Notes under the pieces: generated by a model | What the model saw: the letters and a program-made list of their open reading frames with translations, nothing else | Told to the model about the DNA's origin: nothing | Databases searched by the model: none | Shown: in pieces, positions 1 to 5,072 of the stretch | Position numbering within the stretch: the stretch's first letter is position 1 | Layout: each line of letters opens with the position of its first letter | NCBI GenBank assembly: GCA_030608245.1 | Contig: JAUWEO010000143.1 | Location: forward strand, 1 to 5,072 | DNA length: 5,072 bases | Direction: 5' to 3' | DNA from: Candidatus Latescibacterota bacterium | GTDB taxonomy: Bacteria; Latescibacterota; MVCY01 | Position numbers and translations under genes: made by a program

Positions 1-965
1 AGAAGAGACTGCTGGTGGTTAACAAAGTTGACACCGAACACCAGGAAGATCAGGTACCACAATTTTACCGCTTTGGTCTGGGAGACCCTATCCCTGTCTC
101 GGCAACCACCGGAAGAAATTGCGGAGAGCTGTTAGATCTCATTGCCCGAGAGTTGCCCCGTCAGGATAGAGAAGAACAGGAGCCAGAGGCGCTTAGGATT
201 GCGATAGTCGGGCGGCCCAATGTGGGGAAATCCTCCTTTGTAAATGCTCTCTCAGGAGAGGAAAGACTTATTATAGATGAGCAACCTGGCACTACCAGAG
301 ATTCTACCGATACAATATTCTCCTATCAGGACCAAAAGGTGGTTTTGATTGACACCGCAGGCCTGCGCCGACGGAGCAAAATTAAGGACCGAATCGAATT
401 TTACTGCAACTTAAGGACAATTCGCAGTCTCCGGAGGTGCAATGTCGCGATATTGTTAATCGACGCGGTCGAGGGCTTGACCTCTCAGGATACAAAGATC
501 CTCCAGCAGGCAATTGGGTTTGGAAAAGGAGTTGTTCTGGCGGTGAACAAGTGGGACTTGTTGGAGAAAGATACCCATACTGCAGAACAGATCACTCACT
601 ACATCCAAAAGAAGATCGCCTCGTTAAGGTATACTCCGGTGATTTTCACCTCTGCTTTAACCTGCCAGCGCATCCATAAGAGCATAACCTTGGCCCTTGA
701 GGTTTATAAGAATTGGAACAGGAAGATATCCACTTCCCAGCTCAACAGGGTTCTGCAAGAGTTGAAGAAAATGGGGTTGTCTCAGCACAAGGATTTCAAG
801 CTCTTTTATGTCACTCAGACCTCTGTTCAACCTCCGGGGTTTCTCTTCTTTGTTAGCAGGCCTGACCTTGTTAAGGAAAACTACAGACGGTATCTGGAAA
901 ATAAGCTTCGCAAAGAGTTTGATTTCACTGGAACTCCCATAAGGCTGGCCTTTAGACGGAAATAA
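1..965 (+). CDS. der: Ribosome-assembly GTPase Der (EngA), 5'-truncated by the window edge
   Basis: Der is a tandem two-GTPase-domain protein that acts in maturation of the large (50S) ribosomal subunit in the cytoplasm. The reading frame is open from base 3, so the gene begins upstream; the first GTPase domain is mostly missing. What remains of it is the G4 motif NKVD (21-32), then FYRFGLGDPIPVSA, whose SA is the G5 motif. The second GTPase domain is complete: P-loop GRPNVGKS (210-233), PGTTRD (285-302), DTAG (351-362), NKWD (546-557) and a TSAL G5 motif near 651. The C-terminal KH-like domain follows from about 732 and ends in the typical GTPIRLAF before TAA at 963-965. About 320 residues are present, against roughly 440-490 in the family, consistent with loss of only the first 120-170. 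The family's usual SALTGQR is SALTCQR here, and the KH-domain insert is slightly short; neither suggests loss of function. A GTG at base 15 is not the real start, because it lies inside the first GTPase domain. Family assignment is certain. Confidence 0.97.
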   Translation, partial: KRLLVVNKVDTEHQEDQVPQFYRFGLGDPIPVSATTGRNCGELLDLIARELPRQDREEQEPEALRIAIVGRPNVGKSSFVNALSGEERLIIDEQPGTTRDSTDTIFSYQDQKVVLIDTAGLRRRSKIKDRIEFYCNLRTIRSLRRCNVAILLIDAVEGLTSQDTKILQQAIGFGKGVVLAVNKWDLLEKDTHTAEQITHYIQKKIASLRYTPVIFTSALTCQRIHKSITLALEVYKNWNRKISTSQLNRVLQELKKMGLSQHKDFKLFYVTQTSVQPPGFLFFVSRPDLVKENYRRYLENKLRKEFDFTGTPIRLAFRRK

Positions 966-997
966 TTTCCGTAACACCGAGGAGCTTATGAAAGGTA

Positions 998-1025
998 TTG
1001 ACATTGTAGTTAACAAATTTTAAGT
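998..1025 (+). promoter_or_regulatory. Possible sigma-70-type promoter for purF and downstream genes
   Basis: A perfect -35 hexamer TTGACA lies at 998-1003 in the only gap between der and purF. The -10 match is poor: TTTAAG (1019-1024, spacer 15, 4 of 6) or TTAAGT (1020-1025, spacer 16, 3 of 6). The position is right for a purF promoter with a 5' leader of about 50-60 bases. The perfect -35 could be chance in AT-rich DNA, and I see no clear terminator after der, so read-through from der is also possible. Confidence 0.25.
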
Positions 1026-1028
1026 CGT

Positions 1029-1045
1029 CGCAAGAAGTCTTTGCG
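1029..1045. repeat. Small inverted repeat CGCAA-N7-TTGCG upstream of purF
   Basis: CGCAA (1029-1033) and TTGCG (1041-1045) form an inverted repeat just downstream of the possible promoter. The arms match those of the enterobacterial PurR operator (consensus ACGCAAACGTTTGCGT), but the arms here are 7 bases apart instead of 4, so this is not a canonical PurR site. As RNA it would give only a 5-bp stem with no U-run, so it is not a terminator. The repeat is a fact; any operator role is speculative. Confidence 0.2.
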
Positions 1046-1075
1046 TTGGAATCTTGGATACTTTCGTTGAATATT

Positions 1076-1079
1076 GGAG
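1076..1079 (+). promoter_or_regulatory. Ribosome binding site of purF
   Basis: GGAG at 1076-1079 sits 7 bases before the ATG at 1087. An in-frame TAA at 1081-1083 lies just upstream of that ATG, so no earlier start is possible. This fixes the N-terminus of PurF and therefore the length of its propeptide. Confidence 0.8.
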
Positions 1080-1086
1080 ATAAATA

Positions 1087-2469
1087 ATGGCAGATTGTGG
1101 TTTATTTGGGATCTATGGGCATAAGAATGCTGCTGAGCTGGCATATCTTGGACTCTATTCTCTTCAGCACCGGGGACAGGAAAGCGCTGGTATAGTGGTG
1201 AGTGATCAGATGACCCTGCGGCAGCACAAGGGGATGGGGTTGGTTACAGATGTATTTTCTGATTCGGCTACTCTCAGCGAATTGGTAGGAAATCTGGCGG
1301 TGGGACATACCCGTTATTCTACTACTGGTTCACCTCTGCCGGGGAATATCCAGCCGCTGTTGGTCAACTGCAAGGGTGGCCCGTTGGCGGTTGCTCACAA
1401 TGGTAATCTGGTTAACGCAAATGCGCTTCGTCGCCGGATGGAACAAGAGGGCTCCCTTTTTCAAACCAGTATGGACAGTGAGACGATAGTTCATCTGACG
1501 GCCAGGTCTCAGAAAAGAAATCTGTTAGACCGAATGGTCGAAGCACTGGCACAGGTGAAGGGTGCCTATTCAATCTTGGCAATAGCCAGAGACAAAATCA
1601 TCGCTATCCGGGATCCCTATGGATTTCGTCCTCTTTGCCTGGGCAGGTTGGGTGATGCCTGGCTGGTCAGTTCTGAATCCTGTGCCTTAGACATTATCGG
1701 AGGGGAATATTTCCGGGATGTTGAGCCCGGAGAAATCGTTATTTTAAAAGAAAATGGTCTCAGTTCCTTCCAGGCTTTTGACTCTTCTCGACACGCTTTC
1801 TGTATTTTTGAGTACATCTACTTCTCTCGTCCAGATAGCAAGATATTCGCCAAGAATGTGGACAAAGCACGGCGGGGACTGGGCAAGGAGTTAGCGGTGG
1901 AGCACCCGGCCCAGGCCGACATCATTATCTCTGTGCCGGATTCCAGCAATACAGCAGCTTTGGGTTACTCAGAGGCGTCCGGAATCAATTTTGAGCTGGG
2001 ACTTATCAGAAATCACTATATCGGCAGGACTTTCATCGAACCCCGGAGTGAAATACGAGACCTGATGGTGCGAATTAAATTCAACCCGGTAGCTGGGGTA
2101 CTGAAAGGGAAGAGGGTAGTAGTGGTGGAAGATTCCATTGTCAGGGGTACCACTATGCGTAATCTCGCCGGGTTGATCCGACAGGCTGGGGCCAAGGAGG
2201 TCCATGTCCGGGTCAGCTGTCCCCCTGTTCGTTTCCCTTGTTACTACGGTATTGATTTCCAAACTGAAGACGAATTGATCGCCTCGTCAAAGACAGTGGA
2301 ACAGATTCGTAAGTTCCTAAATGTGGACAGCTTAGGTTACCTTTCCTTGGACGGTATGGTCCGGGCAATGGCAGGTAGCCCTGGAGAGTATTGTGTTGCT
2401 TGTTTTACAGGAGACTACCCTGTAAAGCCAGAAGAAAAAGTGGAAAAAGTCTCACTGGAGAAAATGTGA
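1087..2469 (+). CDS. purF: Amidophosphoribosyltransferase (glutamine PRPP amidotransferase), Fe-S type
   Basis: PurF transfers ammonia from glutamine to PRPP to make 5-phosphoribosylamine, the first committed step of purine synthesis, in the cytoplasm. The 460-residue length is normal (about 460-500). The N-terminal Ntn-hydrolase glutaminase domain shows Cys4 as presumed nucleophile after the short propeptide MAD, then HRGQES (28-33), HTRYST (74-79), HNGN (104-107) and MDSE with Asp130. The C-terminal phosphoribosyltransferase domain shows VPDSS (283-287), IGRTFIEP (312-319) and the PRPP loop VVVVEDSIVRGTT (344-356). The loop has Glu348-Asp349 where B. subtilis and E. coli have Asp-Asp, a conservative change. 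Cys239, Cys385 (PCYYG), Cys436 and Cys439 (CVAC) match the four [4Fe-4S] ligands of the B. subtilis-type enzyme, so this is the oxygen-sensitive clade, not the cluster-free E. coli type. No other purine gene is in the window. The stop overlaps the start of the next gene. Identity is certain; cluster and propeptide processing are inferred from the family. Confidence 0.98.
   Translation: MADCGLFGIYGHKNAAELAYLGLYSLQHRGQESAGIVVSDQMTLRQHKGMGLVTDVFSDSATLSELVGNLAVGHTRYSTTGSPLPGNIQPLLVNCKGGPLAVAHNGNLVNANALRRRMEQEGSLFQTSMDSETIVHLTARSQKRNLLDRMVEALAQVKGAYSILAIARDKIIAIRDPYGFRPLCLGRLGDAWLVSSESCALDIIGGEYFRDVEPGEIVILKENGLSSFQAFDSSRHAFCIFEYIYFSRPDSKIFAKNVDKARRGLGKELAVEHPAQADIIISVPDSSNTAALGYSEASGINFELGLIRNHYIGRTFIEPRSEIRDLMVRIKFNPVAGVLKGKRVVVVEDSIVRGTTMRNLAGLIRQAGAKEVHVRVSCPPVRFPCYYGIDFQTEDELIASSKTVEQIRKFLNVDSLGYLSLDGMVRAMAGSPGEYCVACFTGDYPVKPEEKVEKVSLEKM
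2457..2460 (+). promoter_or_regulatory. Ribosome binding site that decides the start of the TPR lipoprotein
   Basis: GGAG at 2457-2460, inside the purF end, lies 5 bases before GTG 2466-2468. The GTG overlaps the purF stop TGA (2467-2469) in the arrangement ATGTGA. An upstream in-frame ATG at 2391 would add 25 charged residues ahead of the signal peptide and give a 79-base overlap with purF, so the GTG is preferred. Confidence 0.7.
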
Positions 2470-4154
2470 TTCTCAAGAAAGCCATATTTCTTTTTTTCGT
2501 TGCCCTTTTTACCAGCGGCTGTTTCTTCCCTGCTTTGGTGGGGCGTGCTCCCTCTGCGGTTCATCAGCCAGATCCAGAGGCGATGGATCATTTCATCTCA
2601 GCAAAAATCCTGGAACTGCAGGGAGATTACCAGGGAACAGTGGCTGAGTTGGAAAGGGCACTGGCATACGATCCTGGCTCGGCAACTATCTGCCAGGAAC
2701 TGGCCAATGGCTACTTTGCTTTGGGTGATAGACAAAAAGCTATCCACTTTGCCCAGCGGGCTATCCAGCTTGCCCCCGACTGGGCAGAGCCCCACCGATT
2801 ACTCTTTCTGCTGTTCCAATTCGAGGAGAAATTAAAAGAGGCGGCTAAAGAATTGGAGGCAGTGGTTAAGTTAGCCCCCGGTGACCTACAGGCGATGTAT
2901 AGCCTGGCAGATATCTATCTAAAACAGGATAATCCCCGTAAAGCCTTAAGGTTACTTAAAAAAGAGATCAGACAGAACCGCGGCCTTCCTGAGATTCAGT
3001 TCAAATTGGCTCGAATCTATGCGGGATTGGGCAAAAGAGAGATAGCCCGGGCTTATTATCGTCAAATCCTGGCGAAAATGCCCGATTCTGAAAATGCCTG
3101 GTTGGGATTGGGGATGTCCTATGAGATGGAAGGCAAAAACAGACAAGCAATCCGAGCTTACCGAAATGGGCTCAGACGGGTTCCGCGCAGCAAGTCACTG
3201 AAGCGAAGGTTAGGACAGATGTATCTGTCGGTCGGCAGATACCAGGAGGCTGTCTCTCAATTTGAAGGAATTCGCAGGCTTTTTCCAGACGAAAGAGGAA
3301 TATTGCGGGATCTGCTGTTAAGCTACGATCAGATGGGAGATCAACAAAAACTCGCCGAATTGGTCAAAGAAATCCGCCACAGTCGGGTGAGCAATCCAGA
3401 TTTCTACTACTATATGGGTAGAGCCTTTGTAGAGATGGAGGAATTTGCCCTTGCCGGGGAGATGTTCCAGAAAGCAGCCACTTTGGGCAATTATGGCTGG
3501 ATAGGTGCAGGTTACGCCTTCATCCAGGCACAAAATTTCCCCAAAGCCAGTGAGGTTTTACTGAAGGCGGCGACGGATATGCCTGAGAATGCTCAGATAT
3601 TTTACCTGATGGGGATATCCTTAGAGAAGATAGGAATCTGGACTGAAGCCATTACGGCTTTTCGCCAGGCAATTGACCTTGATCCTCAAAATACTGACTT
3701 CCTGTTTAGATTAGCCAGTTGTCTGGAACAGGCCGGCCTGTTCCAGGAGGCGGTGAAGGAATTTGAAACGATTTTGGCAATTGACCCGAACCATTCCTTA
3801 GCCCTTAACTACCTGGGCTACATCTTTGCTGATGAAGGGATAAACCTGGAGGAATCCCTGCGATTGCTCAAGAAGGCAGTGGCTCAACAGCCAGACAACG
3901 GTAATTTCCTTGACAGTTTGGGATGGGTTTACTATCGCCTGGGAAAACTGAGGCAAGCTGAAGAACTTATAATTAAAGCCATTAAGCTTGAGAAGAACAG
4001 CGCCATTATTCTCGACCACCTGGGAGAAATATGTTTTGCGCTCGGTAAACATCAAGAAGCTAAACTCCATTGGGAAAAATCTCTCCAGCTTGATCAGGAG
4101 AACCTGGAGGTCAAAAAGAAGCTGGAGAAGGTAGAGACAGAGGTAAAGCCCTAA
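2466..4154 (+). CDS. TPR-repeat outer-membrane lipoprotein, LbcA-like
   Basis: From the GTG start the product has 562 residues. It begins with a lipoprotein signal peptide: Lys4-Lys5, a hydrophobic stretch (6-15) and a TSGC lipobox with Cys19 as the lipidated residue. Phe at +2 (no Asp) argues against inner-membrane retention. After a short linker (20-40), residues 41-548 resolve into about 15 TPR units, nearly all 34 residues long. Repeats near 279-377 are the most degenerate; the C-terminal ones (LNYLGYIFADEG..., FLDSLGWVYYRLGK, near 447-494) are the best conserved. A charged tail (549-562) ends the protein. There is no catalytic domain, so it is probably a periplasmic scaffold. In Pseudomonas aeruginosa a TPR lipoprotein directly upstream of lolB is LbcA, which activates the C-terminal processing protease CtpA to degrade cell-wall hydrolases. 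Similar architecture and the same neighbour support an LbcA-like role, but TPR similarity alone is weak, so function is inferred. It overlaps purF by 4 bases and precedes the LolB-like gene by 17. It contains the palindrome at 3723-3746. Confidence 0.9.
   Translation: MILKKAIFLFFVALFTSGCFFPALVGRAPSAVHQPDPEAMDHFISAKILELQGDYQGTVAELERALAYDPGSATICQELANGYFALGDRQKAIHFAQRAIQLAPDWAEPHRLLFLLFQFEEKLKEAAKELEAVVKLAPGDLQAMYSLADIYLKQDNPRKALRLLKKEIRQNRGLPEIQFKLARIYAGLGKREIARAYYRQILAKMPDSENAWLGLGMSYEMEGKNRQAIRAYRNGLRRVPRSKSLKRRLGQMYLSVGRYQEAVSQFEGIRRLFPDERGILRDLLLSYDQMGDQQKLAELVKEIRHSRVSNPDFYYYMGRAFVEMEEFALAGEMFQKAATLGNYGWIGAGYAFIQAQNFPKASEVLLKAATDMPENAQIFYLMGISLEKIGIWTEAITAFRQAIDLDPQNTDFLFRLASCLEQAGLFQEAVKEFETILAIDPNHSLALNYLGYIFADEGINLEESLRLLKKAVAQQPDNGNFLDSLGWVYYRLGKLRQAEELIIKAIKLEKNSAIILDHLGEICFALGKHQEAKLHWEKSLQLDQENLEVKKKLEKVETEVKP
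3723..3746. repeat. Perfect 24-bp palindrome inside the TPR gene
   Basis: CTGGAACAGGCC (3723-3734) is followed immediately by its exact reverse complement (3735-3746). The palindrome starts on a codon boundary and covers eight whole codons, residues 420-427 (LEQAGLFQ) in the twelfth TPR unit. In RNA it could form a 10-bp stem with a CCGG loop. No U-run follows, so it does not look like an intrinsic terminator. Its presence is certain from the sequence; any role is unknown. Confidence 0.97.
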
Positions 4155-4158
4155 AGGA
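4153..4158 (+). promoter_or_regulatory. Ribosome binding site of the LolB-like gene, with long spacing
   Basis: AAAGGA at 4153-4158 overlaps the stop codon of the TPR gene and is the only purine-rich match before ATG 4172. The 13-base spacing is longer than the usual 5-9, so initiation may be weak or rely on ribosomes finishing the TPR gene. An in-frame TGA at 4163-4165 excludes an earlier start. Confidence 0.45.
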
Positions 4159-4171
4159 TACGTGAACAACG

Positions 4172-4966
4172 ATGAAACAGAAGGCAATTACATTATTTTT
4201 GCTACCTTTCTTTGCTCTTCTGAGCTCCAGTGGATGCAGCCACTGGGGAAAGCTGATCAGAGTTCCAGTAAGCGAAGTCTCCGCCTCTCAGATAATCATC
4301 GTTTGGCAAAAGGACCGCTCTGCCCTTAAGTCTTTTTGGGGGGAAGCAGAGGTCAAGCTGCGGAGTTCTCGATCAGCAGCACACCAGCCGATTAACCAGA
4401 GACTCTTGGCCGGCATTCTATTCAGGTCCCCAGCCCAGATGAGGGTGGAGGTATACGCAGGTTTGGGGACAAACATACTTACTTTCATTCAGAGAAGTAG
4501 TCAGTTAGATCTCTTTTTGCCCAAGAGTAAACTACTGCTCAGCGGGGATATTGGGACAGATCCCTTAGCACACGCCATTGGAATCGAGGGTCTTCTTGAT
4601 ATGGTATTTGAGACATTTGGGTCTCACCAACTCAATCCCCAGGACCTGCTGAGCTTTCAGAGAAAAAATGATGAATATATACTTTGTTTTCAAAAAAATG
4701 ACTGTAGGGAGAAGTATCGCGTGGATGGAAGAACCCTTCGAATAGTGCAAAAGGAGGTATTCGACACAGGGGACAAACTACGGAGAAGGGCGATATTCAA
4801 AAACTATGTGAAAATAGACGGAATCAGTTTGCCCCGGCAGGTGGAGTTTTTCTCCGATGGATTCCAGATCAAGGTGGAGTTTATCCGTCAGAAAATCAAT
4901 TTGAAAATAGGGGAGGAGAAGTTCAAACTCAAGGTGCCGGCAGGCACCCAGCGGGTCTCGATTTAA
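4172..4966 (+). CDS. LolB/DUF4292-like outer-membrane lipoprotein
   Basis: The product has 264 residues. It starts with a lipoprotein signal peptide: MKQK, a hydrophobic segment (5-17) and an SSGC lipobox with Cys22; Ser at +2 fits outer-membrane sorting. The rest looks like the single-domain, beta-rich LolA/LolB-type fold. It opens with LKSFWGEAEVKL (52-63), continues with FRSPAQMRVEVYAGLG (84-99) and alternating strands (LTFIQ, LDLFLPKSKLLLSG), and closes with YVKIDGISLPRQVEF and VEFIRQKINLKIGEEKFKL, ending in VPAGT. This pattern is typical of DUF4292/LolB-like proteins. LolB accepts lipoproteins from LolA and inserts them in the outer membrane. Length is larger than E. coli LolB (about 200), as in many DUF4292 proteins. 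Two cysteines, 172 and 178, remain in the exported domain and could form a disulfide. It follows the TPR lipoprotein by 17 bases, the order seen in Pseudomonas upstream of ispE. Lipoprotein nature is well supported; actual LolB activity is inferred. Confidence 0.82.
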   Translation: MKQKAITLFLLPFFALLSSSGCSHWGKLIRVPVSEVSASQIIIVWQKDRSALKSFWGEAEVKLRSSRSAAHQPINQRLLAGILFRSPAQMRVEVYAGLGTNILTFIQRSSQLDLFLPKSKLLLSGDIGTDPLAHAIGIEGLLDMVFETFGSHQLNPQDLLSFQRKNDEYILCFQKNDCREKYRVDGRTLRIVQKEVFDTGDKLRRRAIFKNYVKIDGISLPRQVEFFSDGFQIKVEFIRQKINLKIGEEKFKLKVPAGTQRVSI

Positions 4967-5006
4967 GCCCTGGGCAGGAGACTTATTACGGGGAGCATAA
5001 AATTGT

Positions 5007-5038
5007 TTGCACCTGTACTACTAACTTGATAGTATAGG
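5007..5038 (+). promoter_or_regulatory. Weak promoter-like sequence combined with an inverted repeat
   Basis: TTGCAC (5007-5012, 3 of 6 to the -35 consensus) and TAGTAT (5030-5035, 4 of 6 to the -10) are 17 bases apart. The same stretch contains an inverted repeat: CCTGTACTA (5012-5020) and TAGTATAGG (5030-5038) pair at 8 of 9 positions as DNA, and fully in RNA with one G-U pair, around a 9-base loop. It could be a promoter with operator for the next gene, or a weak end-of-operon hairpin, though only a poor T-rich stretch follows. The remaining bases of the tail (4967-5006 and 5039-5072) show no gene start on either strand. Confidence 0.3.
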
Positions 5039-5072
5039 AATTTCCATTGTTTCTGTCTGATTATCAGGGACT

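Noticed and set aside
15..32. GTG at base 15 as start of a shorter single-GTPase protein
   Set aside because: It falls within the last part of the first Der GTPase domain, directly before the NKVD motif, and the frame stays open to the window edge with matching Der residues.
657..1016. Minus-strand open frame of 119 codons across the der end
   Set aside because: It lies opposite the conserved KH-like domain of Der, has no recognisable domain and is explained as a shadow of der.
2391..2465. Longer TPR protein starting at ATG 2391
   Set aside because: It would place 25 polar and basic residues before a clear lipoprotein signal peptide and overlap purF by 79 bases. The GTG at 2466 has a well-spaced GGAG and puts Lys-Lys directly before the hydrophobic stretch.
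2488..2510. T-rich stretch with a run of seven T, as terminator or slippage site
   Set aside because: It encodes the hydrophobic core of the signal peptide (Phe and Leu codons), has no stem-loop in front of it, and seven bases is too short to argue for phase variation.
3668..3786. Direct repeat GGCAATTGACC at 3668-3678 and 3776-3786
   Set aside because: Both copies encode Ala-Ile-Asp near the ends of neighbouring TPR units, so protein-level repetition explains them. They are not even in the same register relative to the repeat.
3798..4187. Minus-strand open frame of 129 codons opposite the TPR gene end
   Set aside because: It is antisense to well-conserved TPR repeats, with no recognisable family; a shadow frame.
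4967..5072. Possible tRNA or start of the next gene in the tail
   Set aside because: No cloverleaf or T-loop motif was seen, there is no ATG or GTG on the + strand, and minus-strand frames are very short.

Overview
The window looks like ordinary chromosomal DNA from a Gram-negative (two-membrane) bacterium with balanced base composition. The evidence for a second membrane is two consecutive lipoprotein genes, the second of which resembles the LolB/DUF4292 family of outer-membrane lipoprotein-handling proteins. The four genes all read on the + strand and use similar codons. I see no insertion sequence, CRISPR array, rRNA, convincing tRNA or other sign of recent transfer. The phylum cannot be fixed from these bases. 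A deltaproteobacterial-type lineage or one of the diderm candidate phyla would fit.

Layout: (1) Bases 1-965 hold the C-terminal two thirds of the ribosome-assembly GTPase Der/EngA, cut by the window edge. (2) Bases 966-1086 are a short gap with a perfect TTGACA box, a small CGCAA/TTGCG inverted repeat and the purF ribosome binding site; this is the most likely promoter region for what follows. (3) Bases 1087-2469 encode PurF, the first committed enzyme of purine synthesis, of the iron-sulfur-cluster type. (4) Bases 2466-4154 encode a 562-residue lipoprotein made almost entirely of about 15 TPR repeats; its GTG start overlaps the purF stop. (5) Bases 4172-4966 encode a 264-residue LolB/DUF4292-like lipoprotein. 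(6) Bases 4967-5072 hold no gene, only a weak promoter-like sequence inside an inverted repeat.

PurF, the TPR lipoprotein and the LolB-like lipoprotein are packed closely enough to be one transcript, with purF and the TPR gene probably translationally coupled. The TPR lipoprotein followed by a LolB-like gene matches the order I recall in Pseudomonas, where the TPR lipoprotein LbcA (partner of the protease CtpA) lies just upstream of lolB and ispE. I therefore read the last two genes as an envelope lipoprotein module attached to a purine gene.

No clearly new system is visible. The most unusual sequence-level item is a perfect, codon-aligned 24-bp palindrome inside the TPR gene (3723-3746).
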